Source: Candidatus Dadabacteria bacterium | GTDB lineage: Bacteria; J088 | Direction of reading: 5' to 3' | DNA: 11,613 nt | NCBI GenBank assembly: GCA_003695505.1 | Contig: RFIY01000094.1 | Coordinates: 1 to 11,613, forward strand | In this document: piece by piece, positions 1-8,407 of the stretch | How the letters are laid out: each line of letters begins with the position of its first letter | How positions within the stretch are numbered: position 1 is the first letter of the stretch | Translations under genes and position numbers: made by a program | Notes under the pieces: generated by a model | The model's input: only the letters and a program-made list of their open reading frames with translations | Databases searched by the model: none | Told to the model about the DNA's origin: nothing

Positions 1-522
1 CGCGGACAGATTCCTGGATGCCGGAGGTCGTCCGCAGCGTGATCTCGGAACCCGCACTGCGCACCAGGTATTCGATCTGCGCCAGATCCGGTGCATCGGC
101 GCCCAGCGGTGCAAGCGACGTGCGTGCAACGTCATTGATGATCGGTGCTGTGACGCCGTCCCAGGCGAGCGCGGCGCATTCGGCCCAGCGTAGCCGCTTG
201 ATCGTCGTCTGTGTCTGATACCGCCGCAGCCAGGCGATGTGCTCGAACAGGTCGATGGCGGGCGGAAGCGGCTGGACATACAACGCCAATGCATCAGGCA
301 GCGGGTGGCGGTCGATCCAGATGATATCCGCCTGCGCGGCGAGGTCGGCGACCACCTGGTTCGGTACGTCTGGATGATCGAGGACAAGGATGGCCGAGCT
401 GGTCTCGCGGGCCGCCGTCACGAACGACGCCGTATCGGTCGTGATGCGCAGCTCGATGTCCGCGCGTCGTTGCTCGAACCGGTCTGGCGCGTCGGTCAGG
501 ACGGGTATGACGAGCGCGTCCA

Positions 523-523
<1 letters not shown>
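1..523 (-). CDS. Partial protein downstream of uvrB, possibly a degenerate DHH-type phosphoesterase
   Basis: An open frame of 174 codons begins at ATG 523-521 and leaves the window at base 1 with no stop, so the C-terminus is missing. Its ATG shares one base with the uvrB TGA, implying translational coupling. I do not recognise the family firmly. What can be seen: residues about 43-50 form a hydrophobic strand ending in Asp-His (AILVLDHP), and residues about 66-75 read ADIIWIDRHP. This spacing and the second strand resemble the 'hydrophobic strand, D, helix, IDHHP' part of DHH-family phosphoesterases (RecJ, NrnA and relatives). However, the central motif is DRH instead of DHH, and the N-terminal DHD motif is not evident. 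No signal peptide or membrane segment is visible. It could equally be an unrelated alpha/beta protein. The frame is certain, the function is a guess. Confidence 0.72.
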
Positions 524-2522
<1,999 letters not shown>

Positions 2523-2526
<4 letters not shown>

Positions 2527-3086
2527 GCGTTGTGGAGTTCGGCCCAGAATGCCCGCAGGTCTTCGTCGGTTTGATCGGCGAGTGCGCGCAGTTCGTCGGC
2601 GACCGCGTTGTCGACATGTTCGGGCAACGCATCCGCCAGCGCCTCGGTGGCGGCGGCGCGACGACCCAGTCGCTCGAACAGTGCCGCGGCATCCGGCCGC
2701 AGTGCATCCGGATCAACGTTGGCGAGGTCGAGCCCGTCAGCAAAGCCATAGAGCGCGTCGGCCAGTGCGAGCGCAAACGGTCGGCCCGGTTGCGGCGACG
2801 AGACCGCCGTCAGCAGCGGCGCGCTGCGCGCGAGGGCGTCCGCCGTGGCGTCGACCAGCGCGGCGGCAAGCTCGATGGCCTGCAAACCCTGATTCGCCGA
2901 TGTCAGCTTCAGTGGGGCATCCGTATAGAATCCAAGAAGGTCGGCCGGCTCGATCGCATTCTTTGCGCACAGCGCGCCCGTCGTCGTCGCGATCAGTCGC
3001 CACGGATGCAGCGATGTCGGTACATACGGCGCAAGCAGTTGTGTCAGTGCGACGGCTGGGTGAGAGGTTGCGTTTGCAGGTTTCAT
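2523..3086 (-). CDS. Uncharacterised helical protein upstream of uvrB
   Basis: This frame ends with TGA overlapping the uvrB start (ATGA, four bases), typical of translational coupling. With the ATG at 3086-3084 the product is 187 residues. ATGs at 3104 (193 aa) and 3131 (202 aa) are alternatives, and none has a good Shine-Dalgarno. The frame stays open to 3272, but the extra N-terminus is Arg-rich and unlikely to be coding. I recognise no family. The protein is soluble, acidic and Ala/Leu-rich, almost certainly all-helical, with a segment around [25 protein letters not shown] cut here only in part: key residues are the Pro-x-x-Pro, His-Pro-Trp and a single Cys shortly after. Its C-terminus is strongly acidic ([14 protein letters not shown]). 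No signal peptide. The coupling to uvrB is the only clue to a role, and may reflect no more than shared transcription. Confidence 0.68.
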
Positions 3087-3298
3087 CGGGGCAAAAATAT
3101 TCATTCGAAGCGTTGAGGCCAGCTTCTCCATTCTCGCATGAGCGTCCACCGTTCTGGTAGTCTTCCGGTCTCCGATCGCGTCCCGGCGTTGGGATACGGT
3201 AGACTGCAATACAGGCCTCCGGTCGCGACGCGGGTCGCAAAGCCGCAGGCCTCTTGCGTCAATCGTTACCAAATACCCGGAGACAGGAAAGACGGATC
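3087..3298. other. Divergent intergenic region
   Basis: This stretch separates the minus-strand uvrB operon from the plus-strand epimerase operon and must carry promoters in both directions. I could not find a convincing paired -35/-10 in either direction. The plus strand has weak -10 candidates around 3194-3211. The minus strand has a TTGACG (3261-3256) without a good -10 at 17-18 bases. The visible structure is the hairpin and direct repeat listed separately. Confidence 0.55.
3212..3253. repeat. Direct repeat CAGGCCTC flanking a small hairpin in the divergent region
   Basis: CAGGCCTC occurs at 3212-3219 and again at 3246-3253, 34 bases apart. The AGGCCT core is itself palindromic. Between them lies a short inverted repeat, GCGAC (3225-3229) and GTCGC (3234-3238), with a four-base loop. 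The arrangement, about 45-85 bases upstream of the epimerase start, could be an operator, but in GC-rich DNA an 8-base repeat can be chance. Confidence 0.3.
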
Positions 3299-3706
3299 GT
3301 GATCAAGAACGTTGACCACATCGGTATCGTGGTTCGCAGCATTGCCGACGTGCTGCCGGTCTACCAGACCATGTTCGAACTGGAATACCTTGGCGAAGAA
3401 GTCGTGCCTGATGGTACGGTCAAGGCGGCCTTCCTGAAAGCACCGGACGGCCCGACGAAGCTGGAACTGATCGAGCCGATCGACAATCCGGGCGTCGAGC
3501 GCTTCATCGAGAAACGCGGTGGCGGTCTGCATCACATCTGCTTTCTGACCGACGATATTGACCGTGAGCTGGCCGAACTCGCTGACAAGGGTGCGCAACT
3601 GATCGACAAACAGGCTCGTCCGGGTGCGCTGGGCAAACGGGTGGCGTTCCTGCACCCGAAGACCACGCAGGGTGTCCTTGTCGAACTGGCCGAGAAGCCG
3701 AAGTGA
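3299..3706 (+). CDS. mce: Methylmalonyl-CoA epimerase (VOC superfamily)
   Basis: This enzyme interconverts (R)- and (S)-methylmalonyl-CoA in the cytoplasm. It links propionyl-CoA carboxylase to methylmalonyl-CoA mutase and hence to succinyl-CoA. The 135-residue protein has the family's two glyoxalase-like halves. Likely metal ligands follow the family pattern: His7 in VDHIGIVV, Glu56 or Glu59 in KLELIEPI, His79 in GGGLHHICF, and Glu129 in GVLVELAE. The diagnostic GKRVAFLHPKT block is at 112-122. I start at GTG 3299, because a good ribosome site AGGAAAG (3285-3291) lies seven bases before it and the protein then begins right at the first strand. The frame is open further upstream to a TTG at 3254, but that adds only an unconserved basic stretch. 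The TGA overlaps the next gene's GTG (GTGA). Other VOC dioxygenases are shorter or lack the FLHPK block, so the call is firm. Confidence 0.93.
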   Translation: MIKNVDHIGIVVRSIADVLPVYQTMFELEYLGEEVVPDGTVKAAFLKAPDGPTKLELIEPIDNPGVERFIEKRGGGLHHICFLTDDIDRELAELADKGAQLIDKQARPGALGKRVAFLHPKTTQGVLVELAEKPK

Positions 3707-5169
3707 ACCCGCGCAACATCTTTGCATTGCTGCTTGCGGCGGCGCTGTGGCCTGCAATGGCTGGCGCCGCCAGTCTGTTCGCCGACGACATTGCCGTTGG
3801 CGTCGACGGAGAGTGGCGTAACTGGTTCGAGTACGCCGTCGAACCCGACGGAGATCCGGTCGAGCGGCCCGAGACCGTCAATGTTGCGCAAAGCCGACTG
3901 CGCCTTGCACCGGAGCTGCTGGTCAACGAGTTTGTTCGGATCGAAACGCAGATTGATGCGATCGCATCCTGGGGGCAGGGCACCGGACCTTTCGACGTTG
4001 CGGCCGAAGGCGCTGACGCGACGTTGAGGATCGGCCGTGCGGCGCTGCACTGGCAGACGCCGATCGGCGCGATTTCCGTTGGGCGCGTCGGCTGGCACTG
4101 GGGGCTTGGCCTGTTCGACCACGACGGCCGCACGGATCTGGATCGTCCGGGGTTGCAACACGGGACGGGTGCCGCGGACATGTTGTTGCTTCGCGCCGCG
4201 CCACTGGGCGTCGATGAGCCAATGACGGTCTCGGTATTTGTGCGTCAGTGGTACTTTGGCGACCGCGGTCTGGGTTACGTCAGCGACGGCTGGAGCTACG
4301 GCGCGGCCGTCGAATATGAGGGAGACACGCGGGGCGGTCTGCAATTACGCGCCGATCGGCAACGTGATGCCGGGCTGCGGCAGCTCTGGGCCGACGGGTA
4401 CGGCATTGTGCCGATGGGCTCGCTGGCATTGCGGGCGGAAGCGGCTGTTCGCTTCGGCAAGGCCGATGAGGTTCCGCGGATCGACGCAACGGGGCTGTCG
4501 CTGTCCGAGCAGCCCGCCCAGTGGTTCGGCGGCGCGGCGATCGCGCGACTTTCGCTCGAGCAGGTGCGCGCGGGCAAGGTCAGCTTTCGGCCCACCGCGC
4601 TCGAGGGCGGTGCGATCTCTGGAGGAGCCTTCAATGACGTCCTGACGCGAAAATCCTGGGGTTGGGTGTCCTTGAATCCGGATTATCGCATTGGCTTGTT
4701 GCTGTTCGAGCAACTCTGGCGCGCACGGCAGGCGGCGTTGGCCGATGCGTTGCTCGACCGCGCGGTCGTGCGTCTTGGGACGGGGCGAGAAACGCTTGCG
4801 CAGACGCTGGACGGGCGCATCGGGGAGGGGCCCGGGAACGCCTGGTACCTTGCGCCGACGTTCGGAATCGAGACTGACGATCAGTTGCGGTTTCGTCTGG
4901 GTGCCGTCTGGGCAAGGGCGTTCTGGCCGGTGCCGACCCTGGAACTCCTCGATGATCGCGGCACGGCGCAACCACTCGACGATATCTATGGCTCCGGCCG
5001 CAATTACGGTGCCGAGATCAACCTGCATCTGAGCTATCCGCTCTGGGGTGGCGTCGTCGGTGTGATCGAGAGTGCAGTCGCGTTTCCCGGAAACATTTTT
5101 ACCAACAGTGCCGGACGGCGTGGTGATACGGCTTTCAGCCTGATGCCACGTTTGACAGTGTCGTTTTGA
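3703..5169 (+). CDS. Outer-membrane beta-barrel protein, TIGR04551-like (first of a tandem pair)
   Basis: The 488-residue product starts at a GTG embedded in the epimerase stop (GTGA) and begins with a short signal peptide (residues 1-22, hydrophobic core FALLLAAALWPAMA, cleavage near AGA/AS). The mature part is rich in alternating aromatic/Gly strands typical of outer-membrane barrels and ends in a C-terminal Phe (LTVSF), the usual barrel-assembly signal. Landmarks: VGRVGWHWGLGLFDHDG (127-142), LNPDYRIGLLLF (324-335), GNAWYLAPTFGIE (378-390) and a final strand pair from about 475. These blocks recur in the next gene, so the two are paralogues. I associate the HWGLG-x-F signature with the myxobacterial TIGR04551 family, whose substrate or function is not known to me. 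Located in the outer membrane, it may be a porin or an anchor. No catalytic residues are visible. Confidence 0.85.
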   Translation: MNPRNIFALLLAAALWPAMAGAASLFADDIAVGVDGEWRNWFEYAVEPDGDPVERPETVNVAQSRLRLAPELLVNEFVRIETQIDAIASWGQGTGPFDVAAEGADATLRIGRAALHWQTPIGAISVGRVGWHWGLGLFDHDGRTDLDRPGLQHGTGAADMLLLRAAPLGVDEPMTVSVFVRQWYFGDRGLGYVSDGWSYGAAVEYEGDTRGGLQLRADRQRDAGLRQLWADGYGIVPMGSLALRAEAAVRFGKADEVPRIDATGLSLSEQPAQWFGGAAIARLSLEQVRAGKVSFRPTALEGGAISGGAFNDVLTRKSWGWVSLNPDYRIGLLLFEQLWRARQAALADALLDRAVVRLGTGRETLAQTLDGRIGEGPGNAWYLAPTFGIETDDQLRFRLGAVWARAFWPVPTLELLDDRGTAQPLDDIYGSGRNYGAEINLHLSYPLWGGVVGVIESAVAFPGNIFTNSAGRRGDTAFSLMPRLTVSF

Positions 5170-5181
5170 ATGGTCTAAGAT
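5152..5181 (+). promoter_or_regulatory. Sigma-70-like promoter for the second barrel gene
   Basis: A perfect -35 hexamer TTGACA (5152-5157), an 18-base spacer and TAAGAT (5176-5181, four of six matches) lie across the stop codon of the first barrel gene. Initiation would be near 5188, giving a leader of about 14 bases to ATG 5202 or about 60 bases to ATG 5250. It would let the second barrel be expressed apart from the epimerase and first barrel. Predicted by eye only. Confidence 0.5.
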
Positions 5182-5249
5182 AGCGCCATCGGACTGTCCC
5201 AATGTCCGGCTATATTGCCAACCGTACGCCAGAGGTTTCGGGCTTCCCT

Positions 5250-7046
5250 ATGCAGAGAACACGCCGTATCGCCCAGTCACGTCTGAACTCGGAACTCATC
5301 CTTCCGGCCATTGCCGCCGGAATCCTGAGCGCGGGGCTGTCCGGGGCGGCCTTTGCGCAGGAAGAACCGACGGAGGCCGCGCCGGCGGCTGAGGCGGCAG
5401 CCGCTGCATCTGAACCGGCAACGGCGGCAACCTCCAGCACCGAGTCGAGTGACAGCGACCTCTACTTTTTTGGCGATGACAGCGACCTCAGCGCCATTGA
5501 TGCGCTGCTCGAAGAACCGACATGGGACGGCCCGCGATTCGGCATCGATGGGTATTACCGCGCCCGCTGGAATGTCATCGGGAATCCGGGCGCCGAGTCC
5601 GACCGTGTGCAGGTTGGCCCCGATCGCCTTGATTTCATCCAGCACCGCCTGCGTTTGCAGCCACGCATTGAACTGAACGACAAGACCCGCATCGTCGCCG
5701 ACGCGATCGTCGGCGAGGGTGTACGTCGCTGCGATCCGTCAAATGCGATCCAGCCCTACCATCCGGGACCATGTAATGGATTCTGGGGTGCAAACGGGCT
5801 GACGGTGCTCGACAAACAGGCGGTGGACACCTTTTTCAATTTCAAGGTCGTCAGCTTTTGGGGCGAGGTCACCACCCCCGTCGGGGTCGTGCGTGTCGGC
5901 CGTCAGCCATCGCACTGGGGCCTGGGGATTTTTTCGAATGATGGTCTGCATGACCAGGATTTCGGAGACAACCACTTTGGCGACAACTACGATCGCTTCG
6001 TCTTCGCGACGAAACCGATGGGCGAAGACAGTGACCTGATCACCGCGCTGATTTACGATCGTATGTCGGCAGGAACGCCACAGCTCGGCATTCCAGGAAT
6101 GGCGCAGATCCAGGATCCGTCGAAGACGATTCACGAAGGCATCCTGGTGCTGCTGTACAAGACCGCGCCGCTCGATCTGGGTGTGTATCAGGTATTGCGG
6201 ACGCAAAACAATCCATTCTCGCGTATCATCGCAACCGACGTGTACGGACGGCTCGATATCGGGCTGTTGTATGGCGCGTTCGAAAGTGTCTGGGTCTATG
6301 GCAAGTCGCGCTCGCTGCCGTTCCTCGACCAGGAAGACCTGTCGTATCGCCTCGGTGACAAGGTCAAGGTCGGGCAGTGGGGCTGGGCCTTCGAGGGCGG
6401 CCTGCGGTTCGACTGGTACGACTTCAAGCTGAAGATGGGGAACGCCCAGGGCGATCAGAACCTGACCAACGACCGCCCGCGCCCGAAAGTCAAGTCGATT
6501 ACGTTGCATCCCGACTACAATATCGGCCTCGTGATGTTCGACTATGCGTACGCCAACCTGGTCGAGCGGCGCATTGCGCAGAACTTCGACCGCCTCGGCG
6601 TCCTCGTCGACGATGGTGTCCTGACGCAGGCCCAGGTTGACGAACTGCAGATCGCGGCCGATCTGGCGCGTACGAACGGCGGCGTATCCAATGCCTTCTA
6701 TGTCAATCCGATCGCGGTCCTGAATCCGACCGAGGATCTGACGGTCAAGGCCGGCCTTCTCTGGGCCCGTTCCAACGCCGGGATCGCGGTGCTGGGTGAG
6801 GGCGCGAATGCTGTCTACCATCACAACCTGGGCTGGGAATTCGACGGCGGATTCGAGTACCGGTTCCGGCAGCGGTTCGCCGTCGGCGCCGAGGGTGGCC
6901 TGTTGTTGCCTGGAGACGCGTTCGATCAGCCCGAGACGCGTCTCGATGTCGAGTCGGGGTTGAACGTTCCTGTTGCCGGCACGCTGTACAGCGCCGATCC
7001 GGTCTGGCTGAGTCAGTTGCGCTTCACGTTCTACATTCAGCCCTGA
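5250..7046 (+). CDS. Outer-membrane beta-barrel protein, TIGR04551-like (second of a tandem pair)
   Basis: From ATG 5250 the product has 598 residues. It starts with a long signal peptide (1-36: basic MQRTRRIAQSR, hydrophobic LILPAIAAGILSAGLSG, cleavage at AFA/QEE). The frame has an earlier ATG at 5202 (614 aa), but that would put 16 extra polar residues before the signal; neither start has a clear Shine-Dalgarno. After cleavage comes a low-complexity Ala/Glu/Ser/Thr linker (37-70), then a barrel with the same landmarks as the preceding gene: VGRQPSHWGLGIFSNDG (216-232), LHPDYNIGLVMF (419-430), SNAFYVNPIAVL (480-491), and LLLPGDAF near the end. Cys161 and Cys175 sit in an insert absent from the first paralogue and could form a disulfide in an extracellular loop. 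The C-terminus is FTFYIQP, without the terminal Phe of its neighbour. Outer membrane location is likely; the transported or bound substrate is unknown. Confidence 0.85.
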   Translation: MQRTRRIAQSRLNSELILPAIAAGILSAGLSGAAFAQEEPTEAAPAAEAAAAASEPATAATSSTESSDSDLYFFGDDSDLSAIDALLEEPTWDGPRFGIDGYYRARWNVIGNPGAESDRVQVGPDRLDFIQHRLRLQPRIELNDKTRIVADAIVGEGVRRCDPSNAIQPYHPGPCNGFWGANGLTVLDKQAVDTFFNFKVVSFWGEVTTPVGVVRVGRQPSHWGLGIFSNDGLHDQDFGDNHFGDNYDRFVFATKPMGEDSDLITALIYDRMSAGTPQLGIPGMAQIQDPSKTIHEGILVLLYKTAPLDLGVYQVLRTQNNPFSRIIATDVYGRLDIGLLYGAFESVWVYGKSRSLPFLDQEDLSYRLGDKVKVGQWGWAFEGGLRFDWYDFKLKMGNAQGDQNLTNDRPRPKVKSITLHPDYNIGLVMFDYAYANLVERRIAQNFDRLGVLVDDGVLTQAQVDELQIAADLARTNGGVSNAFYVNPIAVLNPTEDLTVKAGLLWARSNAGIAVLGEGANAVYHHNLGWEFDGGFEYRFRQRFAVGAEGGLLLPGDAFDQPETRLDVESGLNVPVAGTLYSADPVWLSQLRFTFYIQP

Positions 7047-7086
7047 GTCAGGTGCAGAACGGGATCGATACCTGAGGGCTCGTTTT
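7039..7086 (+). terminator. Candidate intrinsic terminator at the end of the second barrel gene
   Basis: AGCCCT (7039-7044), a four-base bulge GAGT, and CAGGT (7049-7053) pair with ACCTG (7070-7074) and AGGGCT (7075-7080). This gives an 11-pair stem interrupted by one bulge, with a 16-base loop, followed by CGTTTT. The left arm overlaps the stop codon. The bulge, large loop and short T run make it an imperfect terminator, but its position between two transcription units fits. Confidence 0.42.
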
Positions 7087-7099
7087 CGGCCGTTGCGGC

Positions 7100-7108
7100 T
7101 GATAGAAT
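7100..7108 (+). promoter_or_regulatory. Extended -10 promoter candidate for the DUF4388-pyrF operon
   Basis: TG (7100-7101), one base, then TAGAAT (7103-7108, five of six consensus bases) matches an extended -10 element. No good -35 hexamer lies 16-18 bases upstream, which extended -10 promoters can do without. Initiation near 7115 would leave a leader of about 27 bases before GTG 7142. Confidence 0.4.
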
Positions 7109-7141
7109 ACAGCTCGGAATCTGGCTTTCTGACCGGGCGGC

Positions 7142-8368
7142 GTGACCGTGTCGAACAATGACATCCTGATCCGGCTTTCGCCGCAACAACTGCGGGGCTT
7201 CGACGCTTCCTCCGAACAGCTTGCACTCGTTCAGGCGACCGGTGACGCAATTGTACTGCGGCGTGTCGCCGGTCAGGGGCGTTCACATGACCAGATTCGT
7301 GCCATCGGCACGACGGCGACGATTCCCGCAGCGGATCTGTTCCATGTCCTTAACCTGAATCACCTGACCGGCACGGTCGTACTCGCGGATGACGCGGCGA
7401 GCAAAACGGTTTTCTTGCGGAACGGCGAAATCATTTTCGCACAGAGTACACTGGCAGATGACAGGCTCGGCGAGAGCCTGATCCGGGCAGGGCTATTGAC
7501 CCAGCAGCAGCTCGACGACGCGGCGCGGTCCATTTCCGCCGACCGCAAGCTTGGGCAGATCCTGGTGGAGCAAGGGTGGATTACGCCGCAGCAGTTGTTT
7601 CAGGGGGTACGTCGGCAGGTCCGGGAGATCGTCTGGTCGCTGATCGACTGGAACGCCCGATTCGTCGTTTATGAGGGTTTTCGCGACCCATCCGCGGTTC
7701 TGGCGCTGAATCTGTCGACGTGGCATCTGCTGATCGACGGTATTCGCCGGAGCGCCGCGTGGGCGCATATCCCCCCTGAAGTGCCGGACAAGGAGATCAT
7801 CGTGCAGATCGCGGAGGATCCCGGCAACATGGCACTTACCCAGGAAGAACGGCGCGTGCTGGCACTGGCCGCTCCCGGTATTACGCTGGCGGAGCTGACC
7901 GCACAGGCGGGTCTCGGACGGCTCGAGACGGTGAAGGTCGTGCATCATCTGTTGCGACGGGGCATCGTCATTACAGGAGTGAGCGGACAGAAACCGGCCG
8001 GACAGCGCGATCCGGCGACGGAGCTCGCGCAGATCGTGGCGGCGTTCGGCGATGTCTTGCGTCTCGTGGATCGCCTCGTGCGCGCCAGCCATCCGGACGT
8101 CGATGTCTTCGGGCGGGTGAATCAGTTCATCGACGACATGCCGAAAGAGATGGCAGCCGTATTCGGTGCGCAGCGATTTGGCCCGGATGGCTCGCTCGAT
8201 GCAGGTTTGATCGCGGAACACCTGGCGGCCGCATCCGCGGGTCGCGTGCAGCTCGTTTCCGCATTCAATGAAGTACTCTATTTTATGCTGTTCGAGATCA
8301 AGCATCTGTTGTCCGAGTCCGAAACCGATCAGGTGCTCGCGGCAATCGACAAGATGAAACTGTTCTGA
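7142..8368 (+). CDS. DUF4388 (PATAN) domain protein A
   Basis: The 408-residue cytoplasmic protein appears to have four parts. Residues 8-42 look like a single AbrB/SpoVT-like beta hairpin (ILIRLSPQQL then GDAIVLRRV). Residues 60-180 hold a DUF4388/PATAN core: PAADLFHVLNLNHLTGTVV, then the strand pair FLRNGEIIFAQS (91-102), followed by RLGESLIRAGLLT and KLGQILVEQGWIT (108-149), two helix-turn repeats like those at the N-terminus of type II secretion ATPases. Residues 218-280 resemble a winged helix, ending in LLRRGIVIT. Residues 290-408 are helical. DUF4388 proteins are adaptor or regulatory proteins in myxobacteria and cyanobacteria; no enzymatic motif is visible. Start is GTG 7142, or GTG 7148 two codons later, with no strong ribosome site. 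The paralogue follows 39 bases downstream, so they are probably co-transcribed and may form a heterodimer. Confidence 0.87.
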   Translation: MTVSNNDILIRLSPQQLRGFDASSEQLALVQATGDAIVLRRVAGQGRSHDQIRAIGTTATIPAADLFHVLNLNHLTGTVVLADDAASKTVFLRNGEIIFAQSTLADDRLGESLIRAGLLTQQQLDDAARSISADRKLGQILVEQGWITPQQLFQGVRRQVREIVWSLIDWNARFVVYEGFRDPSAVLALNLSTWHLLIDGIRRSAAWAHIPPEVPDKEIIVQIAEDPGNMALTQEERRVLALAAPGITLAELTAQAGLGRLETVKVVHHLLRRGIVITGVSGQKPAGQRDPATELAQIVAAFGDVLRLVDRLVRASHPDVDVFGRVNQFIDDMPKEMAAVFGAQRFGPDGSLDAGLIAEHLAAASAGRVQLVSAFNEVLYFMLFEIKHLLSESETDQVLAAIDKMKLF

Positions 8369-8407
8369 ATCGATGGCTGACGCTACTGCAGTTGGAGCGC
8401 CTCTGCG

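Noticed and set aside
3177-3211. Possible promoter for the epimerase around TAGACT (3200-3205)
   Set aside because: No acceptable -35 at 16-18 bases and a weak -10; several equally poor alternatives nearby.
3087-3272. N-terminal extension of the gene upstream of uvrB
   Set aside because: The frame is open, but the added residues are Arg-rich and unlike the Ala/Leu helical body, and no ribosome site precedes the farther start.
5739-7286. A 515-codon minus-strand frame antisense to the second barrel gene
   Set aside because: The plus-strand frame has a signal peptide and paralogue-supported motifs; the antisense product has none.
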